From Sulfitobacter brevis (GTDB lineage Bacteria > Pseudomonadota > Alphaproteobacteria > Rhodobacterales > Rhodobacteraceae), in the NCBI RefSeq assembly GCF_900112755.1, contig NZ_FOMW01000003.1, forward strand, positions 62,001 through 126,000: DNA of 64,000 nucleotides, read 5' to 3'. Of the stretch, positions 8,634-16,353 are shown piece by piece. The stretch's first letter is position 1, and each line of letters opens with the position of its first letter. The position numbers and the translations under genes are program-made. A model generated the notes under the pieces. It did no database searches, had not been told where the DNA came from, and saw nothing but the letters and a program-made list of their open reading frames with translations.

Positions 8634-9428
8634 CTAGCTCCGGCTGGTAAATCGTTCTTTCGCAAACGGAATAATCACCTTGCGATGGAGAAGGGAGCCT
8701 TTGATCCCGTGCAGCCCCAGCAAAATCTGAGCCGATATCCGGCGCCATTTCTGCCCAGCGGTTTTCTTGGCTTTCCGGTGCGACTCATCCGACACGCTGG
8801 AAGGCTCGACGAGCCATTGCGCCGCGATCCCCTCCTCCACCGCGATATCGTTCTGGATGATTTGCGCAGGCACTGCCTGATAGGCTCGCAGCAGGCCGGG
8901 TTGGGCAATTAGAGCATCTGCCAGTGCTGGCTGCACCTGCGCCCGCGCCAAAAGTCGCGCCGCGCCGGACGGCCACAGCACATATCCCGCAGCCCCCGCA
9001 CGGTCGAGGTACAGCCGTCGGACGCGGATCGGCCCCAGCTTGGTGCTACTGCGCGACATAACCTTATGTCGCTGACGGGTTTCAAGCTGCAGTAAATCCC
9101 AGCGCGATTCGGATTGCGCGGCCTTCAGTACAGCAGGCACATCGTCCGACAGCAACGCATCGTCTTCCAAGATCAGATGCGCCTGCCCAGACTGCGCAAC
9201 ATGCCGCCACGCGGCGATATGGCTACACAGACAAGCGCGTTCCGTAGGCGCAATTGGGCGCTGCCATTTGGCCCAATAGGCTTCATCCGCCGAAACTTCC
9301 GGATCGCCCACCGTCACGGCGGGCAGTCGATCAAACCCAATGCCCAGCCGCGTTAACTGTCGCTGCTGGAAGTCCATGCGCGCCGTGGCACGGTCTAGGT
9401 TAATCACCAAAGCGCGCATGGACGTCAT
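8634..9428 (-). CDS. Glycosyltransferase family 25 protein
   Basis: 264 residues. The beginning MRALVINLDRATAR and the later LILEDDALLSDDV segment, with its acidic EDD metal and sugar-nucleotide site, are typical of family 25 enzymes, which add galactose or other sugars to lipooligosaccharide. The donor and acceptor here are unknown. The ATG at 9428 abuts the stop codon of the upstream peroxiredoxin gene; an ATG nine bases further in (9419) begins the conserved part and is an alternative start. The two reverse-strand genes are probably co-transcribed. Confidence 0.8.
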   Translation of the reverse strand: MTSMRALVINLDRATARMDFQQRQLTRLGIGFDRLPAVTVGDPEVSADEAYWAKWQRPIAPTERACLCSHIAAWRHVAQSGQAHLILEDDALLSDDVPAVLKAAQSESRWDLLQLETRQRHKVMSRSSTKLGPIRVRRLYLDRAGAAGYVLWPSGAARLLARAQVQPALADALIAQPGLLRAYQAVPAQIIQNDIAVEEGIAAQWLVEPSSVSDESHRKAKKTAGQKWRRISAQILLGLHGIKGSLLHRKVIIPFAKERFTSRS

Positions 9429-10082
9429 TTACTTCGGCGCTTTAGTGGTGCGCAGATAGGGCAGCACAGTGGTAAACTCACCAAACTTCGCCTTGGCATC
9501 CGCATCCGAAACAGTCGCGGGGATGATCACGTCATCGCCCACATTCCAGTTCGCCGGTGTCGCCACGCCCTTGCCGATGGTAGTCTGCAACCCGTCGAGC
9601 GCGCGCAGCACTTCGGCGAAGTTGCGGCCCACGGTCATTGGATAGGTCATCGACAGCTTCAGCTTCTTGTCCGGCCCGATGATAAAGACCGAGCGCACGG
9701 TGGCGGAATCCGCAGGGGTGCGGCCATCGGGCAGATAGGCCTCGGCGGGCAGCATGTCGAAGGCTTTGGAAACCTCGAGCCCTGTGTCCGCGATGATCGG
9801 GAACGTAGCAGGCGCGCCGCCGACTTTCTCGATGTCACCTTTCCATTTCTTGTGGTCCTCGACGCCGTCCACGCTAACGCCGATCACTTTGGTGCCGCGC
9901 TTTTCCCACTCATCCGCCAACTGTGCCACTGCGCCGAATTCGGTGGTGCACACGGGCGTGAAATCCTTGGGATGTGAAAACAGAATTGCCCAGCTGTCGC
10001 CGATAAATTCGTGCAGCGAATAGGAACCTTGATCTGTCTCGACGTTCAGGTCGGGAACGGTGTCGTTGATACGCAAACCCAT
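9429..10082 (-). CDS. Peroxiredoxin of the 1-Cys (Prx6) type
   Basis: 217 residues, right for the Prx6 subfamily. It reduces hydrogen peroxide and organic peroxides through the peroxidatic Cys45 in the motif FTPVCTTEFG (residues 41-50). The HPKDF segment before it and the C-terminal dimer region with LPYLRTTKAPK match Prx6 proteins. No resolving Cys is visible in the second half. The gene is divergent from the aldehyde dehydrogenase gene across 156 bases, which should contain both promoters, and leads a two-gene unit with glycosyltransferase 25. Confidence 0.93.
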   Translation of the reverse strand: MGLRINDTVPDLNVETDQGSYSLHEFIGDSWAILFSHPKDFTPVCTTEFGAVAQLADEWEKRGTKVIGVSVDGVEDHKKWKGDIEKVGGAPATFPIIADTGLEVSKAFDMLPAEAYLPDGRTPADSATVRSVFIIGPDKKLKLSMTYPMTVGRNFAEVLRALDGLQTTIGKGVATPANWNVGDDVIIPATVSDADAKAKFGEFTTVLPYLRTTKAPK

Positions 10083-10238
10083 GTCGTCCTCCTTGGGGTG
10101 ATGAACTCTGCCCTTTACGTAGTATTTATTCCGCTCGGTTGCATCCCCTCTCTTGCGACCTCACATATGCAGTGACACAGTGGCGCCAATCTGACCGGGA
10201 AACCGCCCCGGCTGCCGTCCGGATAAAGGAGTATGACT

Positions 10239-11666
10239 ATGCTGGAAAAGCGTGATTTTTACATCAATGGCGCATGGGTTGCCCCTGCCAAAGCCAATGA
10301 TTTCGCCGTGATCGATCCCTCAACCGAAGAGCAGTGCGCTGTGATTTCGCTGGGATCAGAGGCCGACACCAACGCCGCCGTGAAAGCCGCGCGCGGTGCT
10401 TTCGACAGCTGGTCGCAGACCGCCAAGCAGGAGCGTGCCGACCTAATCGGCAAGCTGCTCGATATCTACAAAGCACGCTCCGAAGAGATGGCAAAAGCCA
10501 TGTCGCTGGAAATGGGCGCCCCGATCGACATGAGCCGCACTGCGCAGGTTGGCGCCGGTAGCTGGCATATCCAAGGCTTCCTGAAAGCCTTTGAGGATTT
10601 CTCCTTCGAAGAAGATTATACGTCGAGCGAGAAGACCCTGCGCGAGCCTATCGGTGTTTGCGCACTGATCACGCCTTGGAACTGGCCGATGAACCAGATC
10701 GTGCTGAAGGTGATCCCCGCGCTGGCGACAGGCTGCACTGTGGTTCTGAAACCTTCCGAGATTGCCCCGCTCAGCGCACATCTGTTTGCTGAATTCGTGC
10801 ATGAAGCAGGTTTCCCTGCTGGTGTATTCAACTTGGTGAACGGCGACGGCCCCGGCGTTGGCAGCCAGCTTTCCGCACACCCCGATGTCGATATGGTCAG
10901 CTTCACCGGCTCGACCCGCGCCGGTATCGCGATCTCTAAAGCGGCCGCTGATACACTCAAGCGCGTTTCTCTTGAGCTAGGCGGCAAAGGTGCCAATATC
11001 ATCTTTGAAGATGCGCACCCCAAAGCGGCAAAAGCTGGTGCGATGCATTGCTTCCGCAACTCCGGTCAGTCCTGTAACGCGCCAACGCGGATGCTGGTGC
11101 ACAAATCGCGCTATGACGAAGCTGTTGAAATGGCCTCCGAGGTTGCCAACAACACCCATGTCGGCCCCGCTTCGGACGAAGGCAAGCACATCGGCCCGGT
11201 GGTCAGCGAAGCCCAGTTCAACAAAATTCAGGGCCTCATCGAAACAGGCATGTCCGAGGCGCGTCTCGCGGCAGGCGGTCTGGGCCGTCCTGATGGCCTC
11301 AATCGCGGCTATTTCGTGAAGCCAACGGTCTTTGCCGACGTCAACAACGACATGACCATCGCGCGTGAAGAGGTCTTTGGGCCGGTGCTGTCGATCATCC
11401 CTTTCGAGACCGAAGAGGAAGCGATCGCGATCGCCAATGACACGCCTTACGGGCTGACCAACTACGTGCAAACCGAAGACACCGACAAACGCCGCCGCGT
11501 GGCACGCCGCTTGCGCTCCGGTATGGTGGAAACCAATGGTAAGGGCTTTGCCCAAGGCTCGCCCTTCGGCGGCTACAAGCAGTCCGGGAACGGGCGCGAA
11601 GGCGGGGTCTTCGGGCTTGAGGAATTTCTTGAAGTCAAAGCAGTCTCAGGCTGGGCTGCTGAGTAA
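10239..11666 (+). CDS. Aldehyde dehydrogenase family protein
   Basis: 475 residues. NAD(P)-dependent oxidation of an aldehyde to the acid is expected. Visible motifs are TPWNWPMNQIVLKVIPALA (cofactor-binding region), FTGSTRAG, LELGGKGANIIFEDA containing the general-base Glu, and NSGQSCNAPTRM with catalytic Cys279. The ATG at 10239 is preferred to the one at 10233, because the AAGGAG at 10226-10231 is seven bases before it but only one base before the earlier ATG. The substrate cannot be deduced. A terminator follows directly, so the gene is probably monocistronic. Confidence 0.95.
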   Translation: MLEKRDFYINGAWVAPAKANDFAVIDPSTEEQCAVISLGSEADTNAAVKAARGAFDSWSQTAKQERADLIGKLLDIYKARSEEMAKAMSLEMGAPIDMSRTAQVGAGSWHIQGFLKAFEDFSFEEDYTSSEKTLREPIGVCALITPWNWPMNQIVLKVIPALATGCTVVLKPSEIAPLSAHLFAEFVHEAGFPAGVFNLVNGDGPGVGSQLSAHPDVDMVSFTGSTRAGIAISKAAADTLKRVSLELGGKGANIIFEDAHPKAAKAGAMHCFRNSGQSCNAPTRMLVHKSRYDEAVEMASEVANNTHVGPASDEGKHIGPVVSEAQFNKIQGLIETGMSEARLAAGGLGRPDGLNRGYFVKPTVFADVNNDMTIAREEVFGPVLSIIPFETEEEAIAIANDTPYGLTNYVQTEDTDKRRRVARRLRSGMVETNGKGFAQGSPFGGYKQSGNGREGGVFGLEEFLEVKAVSGWAAE

Positions 11667-11688
11667 CAGGCTTTCAAAGGAGAAGTTT

Positions 11689-11717
11689 AAAAGGGCTGCC
11701 AACGGGTGGCCCTTTTG
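11689..11717. terminator. Terminator between convergent aldehyde dehydrogenase and RluA genes
   Basis: AAAAGGGC (11689-11696) pairs with GCCCTTTT (11709-11716). T-rich and A-rich flanks make it usable in both directions, which fits the convergent genes around it. Confidence 0.75.
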
Positions 11718-11742
11718 CTTTATGTGATCGGCGCGTCGCTGT

Positions 11743-12390
11743 CTAAAACGGCGCCTTGGATCGGATTCGCGTCGAATGGCCACCCTGAGGGTGATTGAAC
11801 CGCAGCTCTTCGGAGTGCAGCATCAACCGGTCAAACTCCCGCGCGGGGCCGGTCGCATAAAAAGGATCGCCCAGGATCGGGTGGCCCAATGCTAACATAT
11901 GGACGCGCAACTGGTGGCTGCGCCCCGTTTTGGGGCTGAGCCTGATCCGTGACGTGTCGCCTTCGTCTTTCAGCACGCGCCAATCGGTTTGCGCGGAACG
12001 GCCATTTTCATGATCGACCATCTGCAAAGGTCTGTTCGGCCAATCGACGATTAGCGGCAGGTCGACTGTTCCGGTCTTCTCCGCCGGCACACCCCAAACC
12101 CGTGCGACATAGGTTTTGCGCGTCATCCGCTTTTCAAACTGCAGGCCCAGATGACGCTGCGCGTAAGGGGTGAGCGCAAAGATCATCACGCCCGAGGTAT
12201 CGCGATCGAGCCGGTGCACCAGCAGCGCGTCGGGAAATACCGTTTGCACCCGCGCCAGCAGGCAATCTGACAGGTGCTCTCCCTTGCCGGGCACGCTCAG
12301 CAGACCGGCAGGTTTATCGACCAGCAGCACTTCGGCGTCTTCATGCAGGACCACCAAGGGGTCCTGCGGCGGGGTATAATCTGTTTCCAT
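11743..12390 (-). CDS. RluA-family RNA pseudouridine synthase
   Basis: 215 residues, the short form without an S4 domain. The catalytic motif HRLDRDTSGVMIFAL (residues about 59-73) holds the active Asp, and GRSHQLRVHMLALGHPILGDPFY near 157-179 (read in two parts) is the second conserved block. The short architecture and KPAGLLSVPG start resemble RluA, which modifies 23S rRNA position 746 and tRNA position 32. Target assignment is inference. Confidence 0.88.
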   Translation of the reverse strand: METDYTPPQDPLVVLHEDAEVLLVDKPAGLLSVPGKGEHLSDCLLARVQTVFPDALLVHRLDRDTSGVMIFALTPYAQRHLGLQFEKRMTRKTYVARVWGVPAEKTGTVDLPLIVDWPNRPLQMVDHENGRSAQTDWRVLKDEGDTSRIRLSPKTGRSHQLRVHMLALGHPILGDPFYATGPAREFDRLMLHSEELRFNHPQGGHSTRIRSKAPF

Positions 12391-12447
12391 TCCGCGTCCT
12401 CCCAGATGTAGGGTTGGGTTTCAACCCACCAAAAGCCGGAGGCCCCG

Positions 12448-12864
12448 ATGCACCCCACCATTCAGAAGATGCAGGACGTCGTCGCCAAGGGCGATGCGGA
12501 TGCCATCGCGCCGCTCCTTGCCGAGGGGGTGAAGTTCATGCCGCCGACTTATTGGAAGGTCTGGACAGGGCGGGATGCGGTCGCCGCCGTGCTGGGCCAT
12601 GTCGGGCAAGTCTTTACCGGCTTCCGCTATCGGCGGGTGATGGGAGACGGTGACGCCTGGGCCTTGGAGTTCCAATGCAAAATAGGCGATCTGGATGCGG
12701 TTGGCGTCGATCTGATCACGCTGGATGCACAGGGCTTGATAGCCACTTTCGAGGTTGTGATGCGGCCACATAAATCCATCGGCGCCTTGCGTGATGCGAT
12801 GAATGCACGCGTCATGCGCGACCCTGCATTTCTTAAGTTCAAAGACGCGCTGTCTAACGTCTAG
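12448..12864 (+). CDS. NTF2-like (SnoaL fold) protein
   Basis: 138 residues with the nuclear transport factor 2 fold pattern: an N-terminal helix and GDADAIAPLLAEGVKFMPP, then GRDAVAAVL and a beta-rich half ending VVMRP. Members include small isomerases, dehydratases and ligand-binding proteins; nothing specifies the role. An upstream GGAGGCC sequence precedes the ATG. Its last four bases overlap the end of the converging rarD gene. Confidence 0.75.
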   Translation: MHPTIQKMQDVVAKGDADAIAPLLAEGVKFMPPTYWKVWTGRDAVAAVLGHVGQVFTGFRYRRVMGDGDAWALEFQCKIGDLDAVGVDLITLDAQGLIATFEVVMRPHKSIGALRDAMNARVMRDPAFLKFKDALSNV

Positions 12865-13781
12865 GCGGCGCGGGTGGCACGCATCTGACGGATCATCGAG
12901 GTCGAGTAGATCACCAGCGCCAGCCAGATCATCGGGAAAGCGATCATCCGCGCGCGACCAAAGGGCTCGTCGAACACGAAGACAGCTATGAGAAAGATCA
13001 TCGTCGGCGCGATATATTGCAGGATACCAATGGTCGACAGCCGGAGCAGTTTAGCTCCGTTGGCATAGATCATCAGCGGGACTGCGGTCACCACACCGCA
13101 GCCAACCAGCAGCCAGGTATCGCGCAGCGAACCTGTCGCGAAATGCGATTGACCTGTGCCTATCAGATAGGCGAAATACCCCAGCGCGGGCAGTAGCAGG
13201 ATCAAAACCTCCAGCAAAAACCCCTGGTTTGGCCCGATGGCGAGGCTTTTCTTCGCGAGCGCATAAAACCCCCATGACAGTGTGAGCGCCAGCGCCGCCC
13301 AAGGCACGCGGCCTGCATCGACCGTCAGTACAACCACTGCCGCTGCCGCCAAGGCCAGCGCGGCTAGCTGGGCGCGCGACAAGCGCTCCCCCAACAGCAC
13401 AGCGGCCAGGAAGACGCTAAAGAGCGGGTTGATGTAATAGCCCAGCGCCGCATCCAGCGCGTGTCCCGACGTGACTGCCCAGACATAAATGCCCCAGTTG
13501 ATCGTGATCAGCGCTGCCGTAACACAGGCCATCGCCAGCATCTTGGGGTTGCGCAACGCCTCGCGCAGCGCATCGGTACGCCGGATCGCGACCAGCACTG
13601 CCGCCGCGATGGGCACCGACCAGATGATCCGATGCGCGACAACCTCGGCAGGGCTGATATGCGAGACCAGTTTCATATAAAGCGGCAGAAAGCCCCACAT
13701 GATATAAGCGCCCAGAGCGAAGGCCAGCCCCTGCGGCGTGTCTTCGTTGGTCTTGGGGGTGAGGCTATCGGGATTACGCAT
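12861..13781 (-). CDS. rarD: EamA-family permease RarD
   Basis: 306 residues with about ten hydrophobic membrane segments, in two EamA repeats. The opening PQGLAFALGAYIMWGFLPLYMKL (in two parts, residues 15-37) and the segment HRIIWSVPIAA are characteristic of RarD. The transported substrate is unknown; the DMT superfamily exports metabolites. It lies 51 bases downstream of the first FAD/GcvT dehydrogenase on the same strand and may be the last gene of that cluster. Confidence 0.88.
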   Translation of the reverse strand: MRNPDSLTPKTNEDTPQGLAFALGAYIMWGFLPLYMKLVSHISPAEVVAHRIIWSVPIAAAVLVAIRRTDALREALRNPKMLAMACVTAALITINWGIYVWAVTSGHALDAALGYYINPLFSVFLAAVLLGERLSRAQLAALALAAAAVVVLTVDAGRVPWAALALTLSWGFYALAKKSLAIGPNQGFLLEVLILLLPALGYFAYLIGTGQSHFATGSLRDTWLLVGCGVVTAVPLMIYANGAKLLRLSTIGILQYIAPTMIFLIAVFVFDEPFGRARMIAFPMIWLALVIYSTSMIRQMRATRAA

Positions 13782-13832
13782 CGGATATTCCTTTGTCCTA
13801 TCCCTAGCCCGCAGTTTTACGAAAGCCCAGCC

Positions 13833-16277
13833 TCAAACTTTCACCCGCTCCGACGCCGGATCGTACATCGGCTTCAAAGAGGCTTCGGCCCGCACCCGCG
13901 CGCCTGCGACATCGATCTCATAGCTCGAAGCCAGCACCTGCGCGGCGGTCTCGCCCTTGCACGGCACATAGCCCATACCGATGGCGCCTTTCAGATGATG
14001 CCCGTAGGCGCCCGAGGACAGATAGCCGACGATCTGCCCATCACGCAGCACCGGCTCGTTATGATAAAGCAGCGGCTCGGGATCGGTGAGGCGGAATTGC
14101 ACGAGACGTTTTTCGAGCCCCGTTTCCTTTTTGCGCAGCACCGCGTCCCGGCCGATGAAGTCGGGCTTGTCGGTTTTGACAGCAAAGCCCAGTCCGGCCT
14201 CCAGCACGTGATCTTCGCAGGTGATGTCATGGCCGAAATGGCGAAAGCCTTTTTCGATGCGGGCACTGTCCATCATATGCATGCCACATAGCTTGAGCCC
14301 CATGTCCTGCCCTGCGGCATAGAGCGTTTCAAACCCGTGGGCCGCCATATCGGCGCTGAGGTAAATCTCCCACCCTAATTCACCGACATAGGTGACGCGG
14401 TGCACGCGGGCGCGCCCCATCCCAAGCTCGATCTCCTGCGCGGTGCCGAAAGGGTTGGCGTCGTTCGAGAAGTCGTTGGGCGATACCGCTTGCAGCAGTT
14501 TGCGGGCGTTCGGCCCCATTACGGCCAGCACGCCTTCGCCTGCGGTCACGTCGGTGAGGACGACGTTGAAATCGACCTGATGGCGGCGCATCCATGTCTC
14601 GTCCGCCAGCCTTGTCGCGGCGGGGGTCACGACCAGATAGGCGGCTTCGGACAGACGAGTGACCGTGACGTCGGCCTCGATCCCACCGCGCTGGTTGAGG
14701 AACTGGGTGTAAACAATTTTGCCCACCGGCACATCGTATTGCCCGCCGCCAACGTGGTTTAGAAACGCAGTGGCATCGCGGCCTTCGACACGGATTTTTC
14801 CAAAGGAAGACATGTCATACATGCCCACATTGGTGCGGATCGCCGCGACCTCGCTGGCGACGTTGCCAAAAAAATTCTGCCGCTTCCACGAATAGGCATA
14901 TTCGGGCTTCTGCTCGGAGTTCGCGAACCAGTTGGCACGCTCCCAGCCCGCAAGCTCGCCCATTACCGCACCATGGTCGAGTAAGTGTTGGTGGAAAGGC
15001 GTACGTCGCACCCCGCGGGCAGTGGCCTTTTGACGGTAGGGAAAGTGGTCGGCATAAAGCAGGCCCAATGTTTCCTTGCTCCGCTCGAAAAGGTAGTGGC
15101 GATTGCCTTGAAAGGGCTGCATTCGACTGATGTCCACATCGCCGAGATCGAAAGGTTTCGCGCCATCTTCCATCCATTGGGCCAGCGCCATGCCCGCACC
15201 GCCCGCAGACTGGATGCCGATGGAGTTGAACCCCGCCGCGACCCAGACGTTGTCCATCTCAGGCGCTTGGCCAAGGTGGTAGGCGTCATCGGGGGTAAAG
15301 GATTCCGGCCCGTTAAAGAAGGTATGTATCCCCGCCTCGGCCAGCATCGGCATCCGGTTCACCGCGCGTTCAAGGATCGGCTCGAAGTGGTCGAAATCTT
15401 CGGGAAGTTGGTCGAATTCGAAATTGTCGGGGATTTCCAAGCGCCAAGGTTTTGCGTCCGGTTCAAACGCGCCCAACAGCATCTTGCCTGCGTCTTCTTT
15501 GTAGTAGGCGCACTCATCCGGCACCCGCAGCACCGGCAACTGGCTCAGCCCCTTGATCGCTTCGGTGACAATGTAGAAGTGTTCGCAGGAATGCAGCGGC
15601 ACGTTGACGCCCAGCATCTCGCCGACCTGATGGCCCCACATGCCGGCACAGTTGACCACGTGATCGCAGGTGATGCTGCCCTGCTCGCCGCTGGCGGTCT
15701 CATACTCCACACCCGTAATCTTGCGGTCCGAGCGGACGGCCTTGGTGACCTTGACGCGCTCCAGCACCTTGGCGCCGCGTTGCCGTGCGCCTTTCGCCAA
15801 GGCCAATGCAATGTTCGCCGGATCGCCCTGCCCGTCCTTCTCCAGATAGACAGCGCCCGTAACGCCTTCGATGTTCAGGTGCTCATACCGGGCTTTGACT
15901 TCGGAGGGGGAGATTTCCTCGACCGAAACGCCAAATGCACGCGCCATCGCGGCTTGGCGATAGATTTCCTCACGGCGTTCCTCTGTCAGGGCGGCGGTGA
16001 TCGAACCGACACGTTTGAACCCGGTCGCAACGCCAGTTTCCGCTTCGAGGTTGCCATAAAGCTCTTGGCTGTATTTCGCGAGCTTGGTCATGTTCGCGGT
16101 GGCGCGAAGCTGGGCGATCAGTCCCGCCGCGTGCCACGTGGTGCCGGAGGTGAGCTGTTTGCGCTCCAGCAAAACCACATCGGTCCAGCCGAGTTTGGTC
16201 AGGTGGTAGGCTACGGAGCAGCCAATAACGCCGCCGCCGATGATGACAACGCGGGCATGAGTGGGAATGGTGGACAT
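13833..16277 (-). CDS. FAD-dependent oxidoreductase with C-terminal GcvT domain (dimethylglycine/sarcosine dehydrogenase type), copy 1
   Basis: 814 residues. Residues 9-40 hold a Rossmann FAD motif (VVIIGGGVIGCS). His49 in SGTTWHAAG matches the histidine that covalently binds FAD in dimethylglycine dehydrogenases. The DAO-type domain runs to about 370, followed by the FAO_M linker (GWERANWF near 440-450) and a folate-binding GcvT domain to the end (GELGWEIYLS; MDSARIEKGFRHFG). Relatives demethylate dimethylglycine or sarcosine and pass the one-carbon unit to tetrahydrofolate. It follows a similar 815-residue gene by 76 bases. Exact substrate is not determined by sequence. Confidence 0.88.
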   Translation of the reverse strand: MSTIPTHARVVIIGGGVIGCSVAYHLTKLGWTDVVLLERKQLTSGTTWHAAGLIAQLRATANMTKLAKYSQELYGNLEAETGVATGFKRVGSITAALTEERREEIYRQAAMARAFGVSVEEISPSEVKARYEHLNIEGVTGAVYLEKDGQGDPANIALALAKGARQRGAKVLERVKVTKAVRSDRKITGVEYETASGEQGSITCDHVVNCAGMWGHQVGEMLGVNVPLHSCEHFYIVTEAIKGLSQLPVLRVPDECAYYKEDAGKMLLGAFEPDAKPWRLEIPDNFEFDQLPEDFDHFEPILERAVNRMPMLAEAGIHTFFNGPESFTPDDAYHLGQAPEMDNVWVAAGFNSIGIQSAGGAGMALAQWMEDGAKPFDLGDVDISRMQPFQGNRHYLFERSKETLGLLYADHFPYRQKATARGVRRTPFHQHLLDHGAVMGELAGWERANWFANSEQKPEYAYSWKRQNFFGNVASEVAAIRTNVGMYDMSSFGKIRVEGRDATAFLNHVGGGQYDVPVGKIVYTQFLNQRGGIEADVTVTRLSEAAYLVVTPAATRLADETWMRRHQVDFNVVLTDVTAGEGVLAVMGPNARKLLQAVSPNDFSNDANPFGTAQEIELGMGRARVHRVTYVGELGWEIYLSADMAAHGFETLYAAGQDMGLKLCGMHMMDSARIEKGFRHFGHDITCEDHVLEAGLGFAVKTDKPDFIGRDAVLRKKETGLEKRLVQFRLTDPEPLLYHNEPVLRDGQIVGYLSSGAYGHHLKGAIGMGYVPCKGETAAQVLASSYEIDVAGARVRAEASLKPMYDPASERVKV

Positions 16278-16307
16278 CTCGTCTCTCCAAACGGAATTTC
16301 AAACTCC

Positions 16308-16334
16308 GAACCGGAGGCCGTTGGCTTCCGGTTC
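16308..16334. repeat. Intercistronic hairpin between the two FAD/GcvT genes
   Basis: GAACCGGAGGCC (16308-16319) pairs with GGCTTCCGGTTC (16323-16334) over 12 bases with one G-U pair and a three-base loop. It follows copy 2 and precedes copy 1 in the direction of transcription. No T tract follows, so mRNA stabilisation or partial attenuation is more likely than full termination. Confidence 0.55.
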
Positions 16335-16353
16335 GTTGGGGCTGGCGTGGGGG

